Positions 1 through 9,027 of a stretch of 37,538 bases of DNA are shown piece by piece (the first letter of the stretch is position 1; each line of letters starts with the position of its first letter). The stretch lies in contig JAFNAR010000025.1 of assembly GCA_017860255.1 (NCBI GenBank), positions 1-37,538 on the forward strand, written 5' to 3'. Both the position numbers and the translations under genes were made by a program. The notes under the pieces are model-generated. The model worked only from the letters and a program-made list of their open reading frames with translations. It made no database searches and was not told the origin of the DNA. Source of the stretch: Bacteroidota bacterium. Its GTDB lineage: Bacteria; Bacteroidota; Bacteroidia; Bacteroidales; P3.

Positions 1-98
1 GGATAAAAAACAAGTTAAATGGAAAGAGCCCAGTGCAATACCGAGCTCTTATAGAATCAAATTATTATTAATCTGTCCAACTTTTTGGGGTCACTTCA
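1..98 (+). mobile_element. Right end of an IS3-family (IS150-like) insertion sequence
   Basis: The first 71 nt encode the end of an IS3-type transposase. They are followed by a terminal inverted-repeat-like segment at 74-98 that begins TGTCCAACTTTTTGGGG and ends in CA. IS3-family elements have TG...CA termini, and IS150-group ends carry the CCCCAAAAAGTTGGACA core, which is visible here in reverse complement. Only the right end lies in the window, so the element's length, target duplication and integrity cannot be judged. It sits 45 nt beyond the rubredoxin stop codon. Confidence 0.8.
3..71 (+). CDS. IS3-family transposase OrfB, C-terminal fragment
   Basis: Reading from base 3 gives 22 codons and a TAA at 69-71, ending KSPVQYRALIESNYY. 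The SPVQYR signature is the usual C-terminal tail of the DDE (rve) transposase OrfB of IS3 elements, just after the catalytic core. The catalytic DDE residues lie outside the window. The reading frame is cut by the window edge rather than by a mutation. The family call is confident, but the exact IS is not identifiable from this piece. Confidence 0.75.
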   Translation: MKNKLNGKSPVQYRALIESNYY

Positions 99-143
99 TC
101 TTAGTCAGCCTTTTTTTTAATTTTGATTTAGTGGAATAATTTC

Positions 144-311
144 TTAGTCAACCAATTCAAAGTCTTCTTTATAAGCTCCACACAAAGGGCATACCCAATC
201 ATCTGGAAGCTCGCTAAATGGAGTACCTGGTTTAATTCCACTGTCTGGATCGCCTACAGCTGGATCATAAATATATCCGCATGGTTGGCATTCAAATTTT
301 CTGTTGTCCAT
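144..311 (-). CDS. Rubredoxin (55 aa)
   Basis: A short minus-strand gene encodes 55 residues starting [17 protein letters not shown] and ending KEDFELVD. It is a small one-electron carrier that binds a single Fe through four cysteines and acts in the cytoplasm, commonly in oxygen or peroxide detoxification in anaerobes. Both knuckles are present: CQPCG (Cys8, Cys11) and CPLCG (Cys41, Cys44), along with the typical [27 protein letters not shown] segment between them. Length matches the family (about 52-56 aa). The ATG is preceded by an A/T-rich leader and a promoter at 336-367. No redox partner gene is adjacent, so its electron acceptor cannot be inferred. An IS lies immediately downstream. 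Confidence 0.96.
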   Translation of the reverse strand: MDNRKFECQPCGYIYDPAVGDPDSGIKPGTPFSELPDDWVCPLCGAYKEDFELVD

Positions 312-335
312 AATTTTTTAATTTTTTTTGTTTGG

Positions 336-367
336 CAAAGAAACAAACTTTTCTCGTATATTGCAAA
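336..367 (-). promoter_or_regulatory. Probable rubredoxin promoter (Bacteroidota type)
   Basis: On the minus strand, TTTG (364-367) is followed by 20 nt and TTTCTTTG (336-343), one mismatch from TAnnTTTG. The predicted start lies about 20 nt upstream of the ATG. Confidence 0.5.
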
Positions 368-412
368 TAAAACAATAAAAAAAGAGATTTTGAGCAAAAA
401 TTTTTATAAATA

Positions 413-443
413 TTTGGTAGTAATGTTTTTTTTTGTATTTTTG
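413..443 (+). promoter_or_regulatory. Bacteroidota-type promoter upstream of a possible small RNA
   Basis: TTTG (413-416), a 19-nt spacer, then TATTTTTG (436-443), a perfect match to TTTG-N19-TAnnTTTG. The next bases, CACTCCC, resemble start regions of strong stable-RNA or ribosomal promoters in the phylum. It points into a stretch with no evident gene, 276 nt before rpsL. Confidence 0.55.
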
Positions 444-449
444 CACTCC

Positions 450-567
450 CAAAATAAGGTAACGTCTCTTAAAAATGTTAATTTACTCGTGGTTCTACAT
501 AGAGTAATTGGGTTGGACATAAAGAGAGTGAAAATCAAATAAAACCAAGTGGCTATGGTTGTTTTTG
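450..567 (+). ncRNA. Candidate small structured RNA
   Basis: This is the predicted transcript between the 413-443 promoter and a terminator-like hairpin at 543-567. Three foldable elements are visible. An outer stem pairs TCTCTT (465-470) with AAGAGA (522-527). An inner stem pairs AATT-T-ACTC (480-488) with GAGTAATT (502-509), with one bulged T. A final stem pairs AACCAAG (543-549) with CT-A-TGGTT (553-560), followed by five T's. The only in-frame peptide starting from an ATG (476) is 10 residues. It could instead be a decayed gene or a long leader reading through to rpsL. No known RNA family was recognised. Confidence 0.35.
543..567 (+). terminator. Weak intrinsic terminator of the candidate RNA
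   Basis: A 7-bp stem with one bulged A (AACCAAG / CTATGGTT), a triloop TGG and a GTTTTTG tail. The stem is short and AT-rich, so termination may be partial. Confidence 0.35.
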
Positions 568-630
568 AACGTTGATTTTGGAAATTTTATTACAAAATAA
601 ATAAGAAAAATTAATATTTTTCTAACAGAT

Positions 631-662
631 TTTGTGTAATTAAAATAATAGTAATACCTTTG
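631..662 (+). promoter_or_regulatory. Promoter of the ribosomal protein cluster (rpsL)
   Basis: TTTG (631-634), a 20-nt spacer, then TACCTTTG (655-662), matching the Bacteroidota housekeeping consensus. It is followed by CAACCCAATTTT, nearly the same as the rpsA promoter at 29081. The predicted leader is about 50 nt. It is the only good promoter I found for the 18-kb cluster. Confidence 0.75.
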
Positions 663-718
663 CAACCCAATTTTAGCAAGGAACATAAAAAACGATATAT
701 TAATTTGGAAATTAAGAT

Positions 719-1099
719 ATGCCAACAATTCAACAATTAGTTCGTAAAGGACGTCAAAATTTAGAATACAAGAGTAAGTCTCCTGCATTAGATTCCTCTC
801 CTCAACGTAGAGGAGTTTGTACAAGAGTTTACACAACAACTCCAAAGAAACCTAATTCAGCAATGAGAAAAGTTGCTAGGGTTCGTTTGACAAACCAAAA
901 AGAAGTTAATGCTTACATCCCAGGAGAAGGCCACAATCTTCAAGAGCACTCTATTGTAATGATTAGGGGAGGAAGAGTGAAAGACCTTCCAGGTGTTCGT
1001 TACCACATTATCCGAGGAGCATTGGATACTGCTGGTGTTGATGGAAGAAAACAAAGACGTTCCAAATATGGAGCTAAACGTCCAAAAGCGGCAAAATAA
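719..1099 (+). CDS. rpsL: 30S ribosomal protein S12 (uS12)
   Basis: This 126-residue protein lies at the decoding centre and monitors codon-anticodon pairing. Hallmarks are the [17 protein letters not shown] stretch (about residues 39-55) and [14 protein letters not shown] (87-100). The lysines whose substitution gives streptomycin resistance, K43 and K88, are both lysine here, so the sequence is of the sensitive type at those sites. The stretch PNSAMRK replaces the more common PNSALRK. It is the first gene of the cluster and follows the promoter at 631-662 by about 55 nt. The 41-nt gap to rpsG has no terminator. Confidence 0.98.
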   Translation: MPTIQQLVRKGRQNLEYKSKSPALDSSPQRRGVCTRVYTTTPKKPNSAMRKVARVRLTNQKEVNAYIPGEGHNLQEHSIVMIRGGRVKDLPGVRYHIIRGALDTAGVDGRKQRRSKYGAKRPKAAK

Positions 1100-1140
1100 A
1101 ATAGTTAATAATACATATAATAATATAGCTTTACCATACC

Positions 1141-1608
1141 ATGAGAAAAGCAAAACCAAGAAAAAGAATTATCCTTCCAGATCCAAAGTTTAATGAAGTT
1201 TTGGTGACAAAATTCGTTAACAACATAATGCTGAAAGGAAAGAAAACAACAGCTTATAACATTTTCTATGATGCTATAGATATAGTTAGTGAGCGTACAA
1301 AAGAAGATGGTTTGGAAATTTGGAAAAAGGCATTAGCTAATGTAACTCCAAATGTAGAGGTTCGTTCTCGCAGAATTGGAGGTGCAACATTCCAAATCCC
1401 TTCAGAAATTCGTCCAGACAGGAAACAATCAATGGGAATGAAGAGTTTGATTGGATACGCAAGAAAGAGAAATGAAAAATCAATGGCTCTTTGTTTGGCA
1501 AGCGAAATAATTGCTGCTTCAAAAGAAGAAGGTGCAGCATTCAAAAGAAAAGAAGATATTCACAGAATGGCAGAAGCTAATAAAGCATTCTCTCATTTTA
1601 GATTCTAA
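1141..1608 (+). CDS. rpsG: 30S ribosomal protein S7 (uS7)
   Basis: A 155-residue primary 16S rRNA-binding protein that organises the 30S head and lines the E site. The N-terminal [16 protein letters not shown] and the central [19 protein letters not shown] (about residues 77-95) are diagnostic. The length is typical. In E. coli S7 represses the str operon from the S12-S7 spacer. Here that spacer is 41 nt of A/T-rich DNA without an obvious strong hairpin, so the same control is not supported by the sequence. Confidence 0.98.
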   Translation: MRKAKPRKRIILPDPKFNEVLVTKFVNNIMLKGKKTTAYNIFYDAIDIVSERTKEDGLEIWKKALANVTPNVEVRSRRIGGATFQIPSEIRPDRKQSMGMKSLIGYARKRNEKSMALCLASEIIAASKEEGAAFKRKEDIHRMAEANKAFSHFRF

Positions 1609-1637
1609 CAAAATAATAGAAGAAAGATAAAAATTAG

Positions 1638-3716
1638 ATGGCAGACTTAAAATTTACAAGGAATATTGGTATTATGGCTCATATTGACGCCGGTAAGACA
1701 ACAACTACTGAGCGTATCTTGTATTTTACAGGAAAGAACCATAAGATAGGGGAGACACATGAGGGATCTGCTACTATGGACTGGATGGCACAAGAGCAAG
1801 AGAGAGGAATAACAATCACTTCAGCTGCAACAACAGTTTTCTGGAATTACAATGATAACCAATATAAAATAAATATTATTGACACTCCGGGACACGTTGA
1901 CTTTACTGTTGAAGTTGAACGTTCATTACGTGTTTTAGATGGTGCAGTAGCTCTTTTCTGTGCAGTTGGTGGAGTTGAACCACAAAGCGAAACCGTTTGG
2001 CGTCAAGCCGATAAATATAATGTTCCTCGTATTGCGTTCGTAAATAAGATGGACCGTGCAGGAGCTGATTTTTTTAATGTAGTTAGTCAAATTAAAGAAC
2101 GTTTAGGAGCAACGCCTGTTCCTTTACAAATTCCAATTGGACAAGAAGATTTGTTTAAAGGTGTTATTGATTTGATTACTAACAAAGCATTAATGTATGA
2201 TGAATCTTCAAATGGGACTAAAATGTATGAGATTCCAATGCCTGAAGATTTAAAAGACATTGCAGCTAAATGCAGAAAATCACTTATTGAAGGAGTTGCA
2301 GAAGAAGATGAAACTCTTTTAATGAAGTATATGGAAGATGAAAATTCAATTACTCCAGAAGAAATGATTTATCATATTCGCAAGGCTACTTGCTCAATGA
2401 AAATCACACCTGTTCTTTGTGGAGCATCTTTCAAAAATAAAGGAATTCAAAATTTAATAGATGCAGTAGCTGAATTCTTACCAAGTCCAGTAGATGTCCC
2501 TGAAATTTTGGGGATAAATCCAAAAACTGATAATGAAGAAATAAGAAAGGTTGATCCTAAAGCACCTTTCTCAGCTTTAGCATTTAAAATTGCAACAGAC
2601 CCTTATGTAGGAAGAATTTGTTTCTTCCGTGTATACTCTGGATCATTAGATGCAGGTTCTTATGTTTATAATGCATCAACTGATAAGAAAGAACGTATCT
2701 CTCGAATAATGCAAATGCATGCAAATAAGCAAAATCCATTAGATAGAATTGAAGCAGGAGATATTGGAGCAGCTGTTGGATTTAAAGATATTAAAACTGG
2801 TAACACTCTTTGTGATGAAAATCATCCAATTATTTTGGAATCTATGACTTTCCCTGAACCAGTTATTAATATTGCTATTGAACCAAAACAACAAGCAGAT
2901 GTTGATAAATTCAATAATGCTTTAACTAAACTTACTGAAGAAGACCCAACTTTAAAAGTTAATACAGACGAAGCCTCTGGACAAACTATTATGAAAGGTA
3001 TGGGTGAATTACATTTAGACATTATTTTAGACCGTATGCGTCGTGAATTTAATGTTGAAGTAAATCAAGGAGCTCCACAAGTTGCTTATAAAGAAGCTTT
3101 AACTTCTGCTACACAACATAGAGAAGTTTATAAAAAACAAACTGGAGGTAGAGGTAAGTTTGCAGATATTCAATTCCGCCTTGAACCAGCAGATGAAGGA
3201 TTTAAAGGTCTTCAATTTGTAAATGAAGTTAAAGGTGGTAATATTCCAAAAGAATATATTCCTTCAATTGAAAAAGGATTTAAACAAGCAATGTCAAATG
3301 GTGTATTAGGAGGATTCCCTGTTGAAAGCATGAAAGTAACTATTATTGATGGTTCTTATCATCCAGTTGACTCTGATGCTTTATCATTTGAACTTTGTGC
3401 TAAGATTGCATTTAAGGAAGCTGCAAGAAAAGCAAGACCAATTCTTTTGGAACCAGTAATGTCATTAGAAGTAACAACTCCAGATGCTTATTTAGGAACT
3501 GTTACAGGTGACTTGAATAGAAGAAGAGCAATACTTGAAAGTATTACCGCAAAAATAGGAATTCAAGCTGTTAAAGCAAAAGTTCCACTTTCCCAAATGT
3601 TTGGTTATGTAACCTCACTTAGAACAATTACTTCTGGTCGTGCAAATTCAACGATGGAATTTTCTCACTATGCTGAAGCACCAAAAGATGTTGTTGAATC
3701 TGTATTGAAGAAATAA
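1638..3716 (+). CDS. fusA: Translation elongation factor G
   Basis: A 692-residue GTPase driving ribosomal translocation and, with RRF, ribosome recycling. The G domain shows G1 [14 protein letters not shown] (about residues 14-28), the switch region with RGITI, G3 DTPGHVDF (about 82-89) and G4 NKMDRAG (about 136-142). Domains II-V follow, including [13 protein letters not shown] in domain IV and a C-terminal EF-G V domain containing [16 protein letters not shown]. It sits between rpsG and rpsJ. There is no tuf copy after it, so the str and S10 groups are joined directly. It is a conventional EF-G by length and motif set. A second, specialised EF-G elsewhere in the genome cannot be excluded. 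Confidence 0.98.
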   Translation: MADLKFTRNIGIMAHIDAGKTTTTERILYFTGKNHKIGETHEGSATMDWMAQEQERGITITSAATTVFWNYNDNQYKINIIDTPGHVDFTVEVERSLRVLDGAVALFCAVGGVEPQSETVWRQADKYNVPRIAFVNKMDRAGADFFNVVSQIKERLGATPVPLQIPIGQEDLFKGVIDLITNKALMYDESSNGTKMYEIPMPEDLKDIAAKCRKSLIEGVAEEDETLLMKYMEDENSITPEEMIYHIRKATCSMKITPVLCGASFKNKGIQNLIDAVAEFLPSPVDVPEILGINPKTDNEEIRKVDPKAPFSALAFKIATDPYVGRICFFRVYSGSLDAGSYVYNASTDKKERISRIMQMHANKQNPLDRIEAGDIGAAVGFKDIKTGNTLCDENHPIILESMTFPEPVINIAIEPKQQADVDKFNNALTKLTEEDPTLKVNTDEASGQTIMKGMGELHLDIILDRMRREFNVEVNQGAPQVAYKEALTSATQHREVYKKQTGGRGKFADIQFRLEPADEGFKGLQFVNEVKGGNIPKEYIPSIEKGFKQAMSNGVLGGFPVESMKVTIIDGSYHPVDSDALSFELCAKIAFKEAARKARPILLEPVMSLEVTTPDAYLGTVTGDLNRRRAILESITAKIGIQAVKAKVPLSQMFGYVTSLRTITSGRANSTMEFSHYAEAPKDVVESVLKK

Positions 3717-3756
3717 TTAAGATTGAAAATTAACTAATATAAAGAGACAAAATAAC

Positions 3757-4062
3757 GTGAGTCAAAGAATTAGAATTAAATTAAAATCATACGATCATAA
3801 CTTAGTAGATAAATCTGCTGAGAAGATTGTAAAAACTGTAAAATTAACTGGTGCAGTTGTAAATGGCCCTATTCCGCTTCCAACTAACAAGAAAATTTTT
3901 ACAGTAAATCGCGCAACTTTTGTTAACAAGAAAGCAAGAGAGCAATTTGAATTGAGTTCTTACAAAAGATTGTTAGATATTTATAGCACATCAGCTAAAA
4001 CTATCGATGCACTAATGAAATTGGAGCTTCCAAGTGGTGTTGAAGTAGAAATTAAAGTTTAA
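3757..4062 (+). CDS. rpsJ: 30S ribosomal protein S10 (uS10), GTG start
   Basis: A 101-residue 30S-head protein, also the NusG/NusB partner in antitermination. It is recognised from [25 protein letters not shown] and the [14 protein letters not shown] loop (about residues 38-51). The initiation codon is GTG at 3757-3759. No ATG lies upstream in frame that would give a better start, and the family N-terminus begins exactly here. It follows fusA by 40 nt. The 89-nt gap to rplC contains a strong hairpin (4099-4125). Confidence 0.97.
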   Translation: MSQRIRIKLKSYDHNLVDKSAEKIVKTVKLTGAVVNGPIPLPTNKKIFTVNRATFVNKKAREQFELSSYKRLLDIYSTSAKTIDALMKLELPSGVEVEIKV

Positions 4063-4098
4063 CAGAGTTGTCTTAATTCAGATAATAAAGTGTTAAAC

Positions 4099-4125
4099 AT
4101 CAGCCTATGCAAAGTGCATGCTGAT
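4099..4125 (+). promoter_or_regulatory. Intercistronic hairpin between rpsJ and rplC
   Basis: ATCAGC (4099-4104) pairs with GCTGAT (4120-4125). After a two-base CT bulge, ATGCA (4107-4111) pairs with TGCAT (4115-4119) around an AAG loop. This gives 11 base pairs in a 27-nt element inside an 89-nt gap that is otherwise unstructured. No T run follows, so it is not a standard terminator. Possible roles are mRNA processing, 3' protection of the rpsJ part, or a ribosomal-protein binding site. Confidence 0.5.
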
Positions 4126-4151
4126 TATTAAGTAAAATAAAAAGAAAGAAA

Positions 4152-4781
4152 ATGTCAGGTTTAATTGGAAAAAAAATTGGAATGACCAGTATTTTTGATG
4201 CCTCCGGTAAACAACAACCGTGCACAGTTATAGAAGCTGGTCCTTGTGTGGTAACACAAGTTTTGACTCCTGAAAGAGATGGATATGGTGCCATTCAGTT
4301 GTCATTTGAAGAAATGAAAGAAAAAAGTTGTACAAAGCCTATGAAAGGTCATTTTGCAAAATCAAGTACTACTCCAAAAAGATATGTTTTTGAATTCACT
4401 CGTTTTGAAGAAGGACATAGAAAAACTTTTGGTGAAATTATTACTTGTGGAGTATTTACAGAAGGTGAATATGTTGACATAGTAGGTACATCTAAAGGTA
4501 AAGGTTTTCAAGGTGTTGTTAAACGTCATGGATTTGGTGGTGTTGGAGACAAGACTCACGGTCAGCACGACAGATTACGTGCTCCAGGTTCTGTAGGTGC
4601 TTCTTCTTACCCTTCAAGAGTATTTAAAGGTTTAAGAATGGCAGGAAGAACTGGAGGAAAACAAGTTAAGGTTCAAAACCTAGAAATTCTTAAAGTTATT
4701 CCAGAAAAGAATTTAGTATTAGTTAAAGGATCTGTTCCAGGTCCAAAGGGTTCAATTTTAAAACTTGAGAGATGGAGTTAA
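4152..4781 (+). CDS. rplC: 50S ribosomal protein L3 (uL3)
   Basis: A 209-residue early 23S-binding protein whose loop reaches the peptidyl transferase centre. Diagnostic stretches are the N-terminal [14 protein letters not shown] and the [15 protein letters not shown] plus [15 protein letters not shown] region (about residues 115-152). In E. coli the segment after GSIG carries a Gln that is N5-methylated by PrmB. Here the sequence is [15 protein letters not shown], so the modified Gln is absent, as I recall is usual in Bacteroidota. Its last codons overlap the start of rplD by 10 nt. Confidence 0.97.
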   Translation: MSGLIGKKIGMTSIFDASGKQQPCTVIEAGPCVVTQVLTPERDGYGAIQLSFEEMKEKSCTKPMKGHFAKSSTTPKRYVFEFTRFEEGHRKTFGEIITCGVFTEGEYVDIVGTSKGKGFQGVVKRHGFGGVGDKTHGQHDRLRAPGSVGASSYPSRVFKGLRMAGRTGGKQVKVQNLEILKVIPEKNLVLVKGSVPGPKGSILKLERWS

Positions 4782-5404
4782 AAGTTTATAATATTAATGG
4801 AAATGACACAGGCAGAATAATTTCTGTTAGTGACTCATTGTTAGGAGTTGAACCAAATGATCATGCAATTTGGTTAGACGTTAAACAATACTTAGCTAAT
4901 CAACGTCAAGGTACTCATAAATCAAAAGAACGTTCAGAAGTTTCTGGTTCAACCAGAAAACTAAAACGTCAAAAAGGAACTGGAGGAGCAAGAGCAGGTG
5001 ATACTAACAGTCCAACAATTGTTGGTGGAGGTAGAGCTTTTGGACCAAAACCAAGAGATTACTCTTTTAAATTAAATAAAAAAGTAAAAAGATTAGCTCG
5101 TGTTTCAGCTCTTACATATAAAGCAAAAGAAGATAAATTGATTGTAGTTGAAGATTTTAACTTTGAAGCTCCTAAGACAAAGAATATGATAAAGCTAATG
5201 AGTGCTTTGAACTTAGGTGAAAAAAAATCACTCTTTGTATTGAATAATCAAGATAATTTTGTAATTTTGTCGGCTCGTAATATAAGTACTGTAAGTGTAA
5301 CTGACGCTAAATCAGTGAATACATACGAGTTATTGCGTGCAAAAAATGTGATATTTTCTGAAACAGCAATAAAAGAGTTAGAAAATTTAGTAATTAATTC
5401 TTAA
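4772..5404 (+). CDS. rplD: 50S ribosomal protein L4 (uL4)
   Basis: A 210-residue exit-tunnel protein. The extended loop [22 protein letters not shown] (about residues 69-90) is the family signature and lines the tunnel constriction. In E. coli L4 also controls the S10 operon through its leader. There is no comparable leader upstream of rpsJ here, but a hairpin precedes rplC. The start ATG overlaps the rplC stop region by 10 nt, which implies translational coupling. Confidence 0.96.
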   Translation: MELKVYNINGNDTGRIISVSDSLLGVEPNDHAIWLDVKQYLANQRQGTHKSKERSEVSGSTRKLKRQKGTGGARAGDTNSPTIVGGGRAFGPKPRDYSFKLNKKVKRLARVSALTYKAKEDKLIVVEDFNFEAPKTKNMIKLMSALNLGEKKSLFVLNNQDNFVILSARNISTVSVTDAKSVNTYELLRAKNVIFSETAIKELENLVINS

Positions 5405-5430
5405 AATAAGACTAATTAACATTAAAGATA

Positions 5431-5724
5431 ATGGAAATCATAGTAAAGCCTATTATTACAGAAAAAATGACTAAAACGACTGAACGTTTTACAAATCGTT
5501 TTGGTTTCATTGTAAATAATAATGCAAATAAAATTGAAATTAAAAAGGCGATAGAGACTTTATATAATGTAAAAGTTGATAGAGTTAATACTATTAATTA
5601 TAAAGGTAAAAATAAATCACGTTATACAAAAGCTGGATTTATTCAAGGAAAAACATCTGCATTCAAAAAAGCAATAGTAATGTTAGCTGCAGGTGAAACA
5701 ATAGATTTTTACAGCAATATTTAA
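5431..5724 (+). CDS. rplW: 50S ribosomal protein L23 (uL23)
   Basis: A 97-residue protein at the tunnel exit, docking site for trigger factor and SRP. The N-terminal IVKPIITEKMT and the NKIEIKKAIETLYNVKVDRVNT core (about residues 32-53) are typical. Length is normal. It is spaced 26 nt after rplD and 12 nt before rplB. Confidence 0.96.
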   Translation: MEIIVKPIITEKMTKTTERFTNRFGFIVNNNANKIEIKKAIETLYNVKVDRVNTINYKGKNKSRYTKAGFIQGKTSAFKKAIVMLAAGETIDFYSNI

Positions 5725-5736
5725 GAAGAGAAATAA

Positions 5737-6561
5737 ATGGCTTTAAAAAAATTAAAACCAACAACACCAGGACAACGTTTTAAAGTTGCAAGTACATTTG
5801 AAGAAATTACTGCTTCTAAACCTGAAAAAAGTTTAGTTTTTGGTGTGAAAAAGAGTGGAGGAAGAAACAATCAAGGTAAAATGACCATGCGTTATATTGG
5901 TGGTGGTCACAAGAAACTTTACCGTTTAATCGATTTTCGCAGAGAAAAAGATAATATTCCAGCTGTTGTTAAAACAATAGAATATGATCCAAATAGAACT
6001 GCTCGTATTGCATTAGTATCTTATGCTGATGGAGAAAAACGATACATCGTATGCCCTCATGGATTAAAAGTTGGTCAGACAATCATGTCAGGTATTGGAG
6101 TTGCCCCAGAAATTGGTAACACACTGTTTTTAAGCGAAATTCCTTTTGGTACAATAATTCATAATATAGAATTGTATCCAGGACAAGGAGCAAAAATGGC
6201 TCGTAGTGCAGGTTCTTATGCGCAATTAATGTCAAGAGACGGTAAGTACGCAATTGTAAAAATGCCTTCAGGAGAAACTAGAATGATTCTTCAGGCATGT
6301 AAAGCAACTGTTGGAATGGTTTCAAACATTGAGCATAATTTGGAAGTTTCAGGTAAAGCAGGTAGATCTCGTTGGTTAGGAAGAAGACCAAGAACAAGAG
6401 GTGTAGTTATGAATCCAGTAGATCACCCAATGGGAGGTGGTGAAGGTCGTGCAACTGGAGGACAACCTCGTTCAAGAAAAGGTATTCCTTCTAGAGGATA
6501 TAAGACCAGAATGCCTAAGAAACATTCAAGTAAGTATATAATTGAAAGACGTAAGAAATAA
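5737..6561 (+). CDS. rplB: 50S ribosomal protein L2 (uL2)
   Basis: A 274-residue protein required for subunit association and peptidyl transferase activity. The C-terminal signature [18 protein letters not shown] (about residues 225-242) contains the conserved functional histidine. The N-terminal [18 protein letters not shown] stretch is also standard. It follows rplW by 12 nt and precedes rpsS by 17 nt. Confidence 0.98.
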   Translation: MALKKLKPTTPGQRFKVASTFEEITASKPEKSLVFGVKKSGGRNNQGKMTMRYIGGGHKKLYRLIDFRREKDNIPAVVKTIEYDPNRTARIALVSYADGEKRYIVCPHGLKVGQTIMSGIGVAPEIGNTLFLSEIPFGTIIHNIELYPGQGAKMARSAGSYAQLMSRDGKYAIVKMPSGETRMILQACKATVGMVSNIEHNLEVSGKAGRSRWLGRRPRTRGVVMNPVDHPMGGGEGRATGGQPRSRKGIPSRGYKTRMPKKHSSKYIIERRKK

Positions 6562-6578
6562 TTAAATCATAGATAGAA

Positions 6579-6857
6579 ATGAGTCGTTCGTTAAAAAAAG
6601 GACCTTATATTCATTATAAGTTAGAGAAAAAAGTTTTAGCTGCACAAGAGCAAAATAAAAAGACAACAATCAAAACTTGGTCAAGAGCATCTATGATTTC
6701 ACCAGATTTTGTTGGTCAAACAATTGCTGTTCATAATGGAAATAAATTTATCCCTGTATATGTTACTGAAAATATGGTAGGACATAAGCTAGGAGAGTTT
6801 GCTCCAACAAGAATTTTCCGTGGACATGCTGGACAGAAAGATAAAGGTAAAAAATAA
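6579..6857 (+). CDS. rpsS: 30S ribosomal protein S19 (uS19)
   Basis: A 92-residue 30S-head protein that pairs with S13 at the intersubunit bridge. [19 protein letters not shown] at the start and [27 protein letters not shown] in the middle define the family. Length is normal and there is no anomaly. Confidence 0.97.
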   Translation: MSRSLKKGPYIHYKLEKKVLAAQEQNKKTTIKTWSRASMISPDFVGQTIAVHNGNKFIPVYVTENMVGHKLGEFAPTRIFRGHAGQKDKGKK

Positions 6858-6874
6858 TAAAAAGTTGCAGTAAA

Positions 6875-7306
6875 ATGGGATCGAGAAAACATAATAGTGC
6901 TGAGGCACGTAAGGAAATGAATAAAACTCTTTATGTTGCAAAGTTAAATAATAACCCTACTTCTCCAAGAAAAACCAGATTAATGGCTGATGCTATTAGG
7001 GGTATGGAAGTTGATAAGGCATTAGGTATTTTACAATATAGTCAAAGAGAATCTGCACCAAAATTGCGTAAATTATTACTTTCAGCAATTGCAAATTGGC
7101 AACAGAAAAATGAAGGCAAAAGAATAGAGGAGAGCAACTTATATGTAAAGCAAATTAACGTTGATGAAGGAAGACAATTAAAACGTCTTCGTACAGCTCC
7201 TCGTGGTTTGGGTTATAGAATTAAAAAGCGTTCAAATCATGTAACTCTTATTTTAGGTAGTAAGGTTGATGAAAAAAATGCTAAAATAGCTAAAACTGAA
7301 AATTAA
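6875..7306 (+). CDS. rplV: 50S ribosomal protein L22 (uL22), N-terminally extended
   Basis: A 143-residue tunnel protein. The conserved core begins at about residue 19 ([26 protein letters not shown]) and contains the hairpin segment [24 protein letters not shown] near residues 107-131. The N-terminal extension [17 protein letters not shown] is characteristic of Bacteroidota L22. The next in-frame ATG (residue 15) would remove it, so the first ATG is preferred. Confidence 0.96.
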   Translation: MGSRKHNSAEARKEMNKTLYVAKLNNNPTSPRKTRLMADAIRGMEVDKALGILQYSQRESAPKLRKLLLSAIANWQQKNEGKRIEESNLYVKQINVDEGRQLKRLRTAPRGLGYRIKKRSNHVTLILGSKVDEKNAKIAKTEN

Positions 7307-7337
7307 TAATTTGAATAATAGTAAATGATATATTAGG

Positions 7338-8072
7338 ATGGGACAAAAAGCAAATCCAATAGGTAATAGATTAGGAATCATCAGAGGATGGGATTCTAAT
7401 TGGTATGGAGGAAAGAGATTCGAAGATAAATTGGTTGAAGATGATAAAATAAGAAAATATCTTAATGCTCGTCTTGCTAAAGCAGGAATTTCTAAAATCT
7501 ATATTGAAAGAACTTTAAAACTTGTTACAGTTACTATTAACACTGCTAGACCAGGATTAATAATTGGTAAAGCAGGTCAAGAGGTTGATAAGTTAAAAGA
7601 AGAGTTAAAAAAACTTACTAATAAAGATATTCAAATTAATATTTCTGAAGTAAAACGCCCTGAGTTAGATGCTGTTTTAGTTGCTGCAACTGTTGCTCGT
7701 CAAATTGAAGGACGTATTTCTTATCGTAAAGCTATTAAAACTGCAATTACTTCCACTATGAGAGTTGGTGCAGATGGAATTAAAGTTTCTGTATCTGGAC
7801 GTATTGGTGGAGCTGAAATGGCAAGAAGAGAGCATTATAAAGAAGGAAGAACTCCATTACATACACTTAGAGCTGATATCGACTATGCTCAAGCTGAAGC
7901 TCACACAACTTATGGTCGTATTGGTGTAAAAGTATGGATTTGTAAGGGTTTAGTTTATGGAAAACGTGAGTTAGTTCCATCAACTGTTGGAGGAAATGTA
8001 AAGGAAGGTGGACGTCCAAATTCACAAAGACCTTCACATTCTAATCAACGCCCACACAGAAAGAATAAATAG
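7338..8072 (+). CDS. rpsC: 30S ribosomal protein S3 (uS3)
   Basis: A 244-residue protein at the mRNA entry channel, part of the ribosomal helicase. [22 protein letters not shown] is the standard N-terminus. A KH-type RNA-binding motif, [18 protein letters not shown], lies at about residues 73-90, and the C-terminal domain has [12 protein letters not shown] and [14 protein letters not shown]. The tail after residue 220 is basic and Asn/Pro-rich. Confidence 0.98.
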   Translation: MGQKANPIGNRLGIIRGWDSNWYGGKRFEDKLVEDDKIRKYLNARLAKAGISKIYIERTLKLVTVTINTARPGLIIGKAGQEVDKLKEELKKLTNKDIQINISEVKRPELDAVLVAATVARQIEGRISYRKAIKTAITSTMRVGADGIKVSVSGRIGGAEMARREHYKEGRTPLHTLRADIDYAQAEAHTTYGRIGVKVWICKGLVYGKRELVPSTVGGNVKEGGRPNSQRPSHSNQRPHRKNK

Positions 8073-8102
8073 ATTATTTAATAAGTCAAATATTGTACGA
8101 TA

Positions 8103-8528
8103 ATGTTACAACCTAAAAAGACAAAGTTTAGAAAACAACAAAAAGGGAGAATTAAGGGTAATGCTTTTCGTGGTCATGAATTAGCTTTTGGAAGTTTTGG
8201 TATAAAATCTTTAGAAACAGCTTTTATTACTGGAAGACAAATTGAAGCAGCTCGTCAAGCAGTAACTCGTTATATGAAACGTGAAGGACAAATATGGATC
8301 CGAATCTTCCCTGATAAACCTATTACTAAAAAACCTAACGAAGTTCGTATGGGTAAAGGTAAGGGAGCTCCAGAATATTTTGTTGCAAGAATAATGCCAG
8401 GAACAATGCTGTTTGAAGCTGAAGGTGTTCCAATGGAAATAGCTAAGGAAGCTATGCGTTTGGCTGCTCAAAAATTGCCAGTTTCTACTAAATTCGTAGT
8501 TAGAAGAGATTACGTTGAAGAAATTTAA
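8103..8528 (+). CDS. rplP: 50S ribosomal protein L16 (uL16)
   Basis: A 141-residue protein near the A-site tRNA elbow. [16 protein letters not shown] at the start and [18 protein letters not shown] (about residues 80-97) are diagnostic. The latter segment includes the arginine/glycine tip that is hydroxylated in some bacteria. It is followed by rpmC after 11 nt. Confidence 0.97.
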   Translation: MLQPKKTKFRKQQKGRIKGNAFRGHELAFGSFGIKSLETAFITGRQIEAARQAVTRYMKREGQIWIRIFPDKPITKKPNEVRMGKGKGAPEYFVARIMPGTMLFEAEGVPMEIAKEAMRLAAQKLPVSTKFVVRRDYVEEI

Positions 8529-8539
8529 ATAGGACGAAG

Positions 8540-8752
8540 ATGAAAAACAATGTAATAAAAGAACTCTCTACTTCAGAGTTACAAGAGAGATTAGCTGTTG
8601 ACAAGATACAGTTAAACAAAATGAAAATTAATCATGCTGTCACTCCTTTGGAAAATCCTAATAAGATTAAAGAAGCTAGAAGGGATGTAGCACGAATAAA
8701 GACAGAGTTAAGAAAAAGAGAATTAGATTCTAAATCTGTTGATAATAAATAA
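8540..8752 (+). CDS. rpmC: 50S ribosomal protein L29 (uL29)
   Basis: A 70-residue two-helix protein at the tunnel exit next to L23. ELSTSELQERL and the KEARRDVARIKTELRKREL segment (about residues 43-61) match the family. The position between rplP and rpsQ is the universal one. Confidence 0.95.
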   Translation: MKNNVIKELSTSELQERLAVDKIQLNKMKINHAVTPLENPNKIKEARRDVARIKTELRKRELDSKSVDNK

Positions 8753-8771
8753 TACCTAAATTCAATTCAAA

Positions 8772-9026
8772 ATGGAAAGAAATTTAAGAAAAGAAAGAGT
8801 AGGTCTTGTTATCAGTAATAAAATGGATAAAACTATTCGTGTGTTCGTTGAACGTAAAGTGAAGCATCCTAAATACGAAAAATTCGTAAAGAAAAGTTCC
8901 AAGTTTATGGCTCATGACGAGAAAAATGAGTGCAACATAGGTGATGTTGTAAGAATAATGGAAACAAGACCATTAAGTAAAAATAAATGTTGGAGATTAG
9001 TTGAAATTATAGAAAGAGCTAAATAA
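8772..9026 (+). CDS. rpsQ: 30S ribosomal protein S17 (uS17)
   Basis: An 84-residue OB-fold primary 16S-binding protein. [33 protein letters not shown] at the N-terminus and [22 protein letters not shown] near the C-terminus are diagnostic. Only 1 nt separates its stop from the rplN start, which implies coupled translation. Confidence 0.96.
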   Translation: MERNLRKERVGLVISNKMDKTIRVFVERKVKHPKYEKFVKKSSKFMAHDEKNECNIGDVVRIMETRPLSKNKCWRLVEIIERAK

Positions 9027-9027
9027 A

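Larger units (their letters stand above)
312..718. other. Intergenic region between rubredoxin and rpsL
   Basis: This is 407 nt of AT-rich DNA between divergent genes. It holds the rubredoxin promoter (336-367, minus), a plus-strand promoter (413-443) followed by a possible short structured transcript (450-567), and the rpsL promoter (631-662). I see no convincing protein-coding frame and no tRNA. Confidence 0.7.

Noticed and set aside
100..153. CTTAGTCA repeated at 101 and 143 as an IS target duplication
   Set aside because: The copies are on the same side of the IS end and 42 nt apart, so they cannot be the two flanks of one insertion. Probably chance.
450..540. Possible tRNA (a GGTTCTA stretch resembles a T-loop)
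   Set aside because: No acceptor stem, anticodon arm or CCA-proximal pairing can be built around it.
285..542. 85-codon open frame across the rubredoxin start and the intergenic region
   Set aside because: It overlaps the rubredoxin N-terminus on the other strand, has low-complexity Phe/Lys/Asn composition, and crosses the predicted promoter and RNA region. No family features.
495..845. 116-codon minus-strand frame over the rpsL start
   Set aside because: Antisense to a clear S12 gene and to its promoter; composition is typical of an AT-rich shadow frame.
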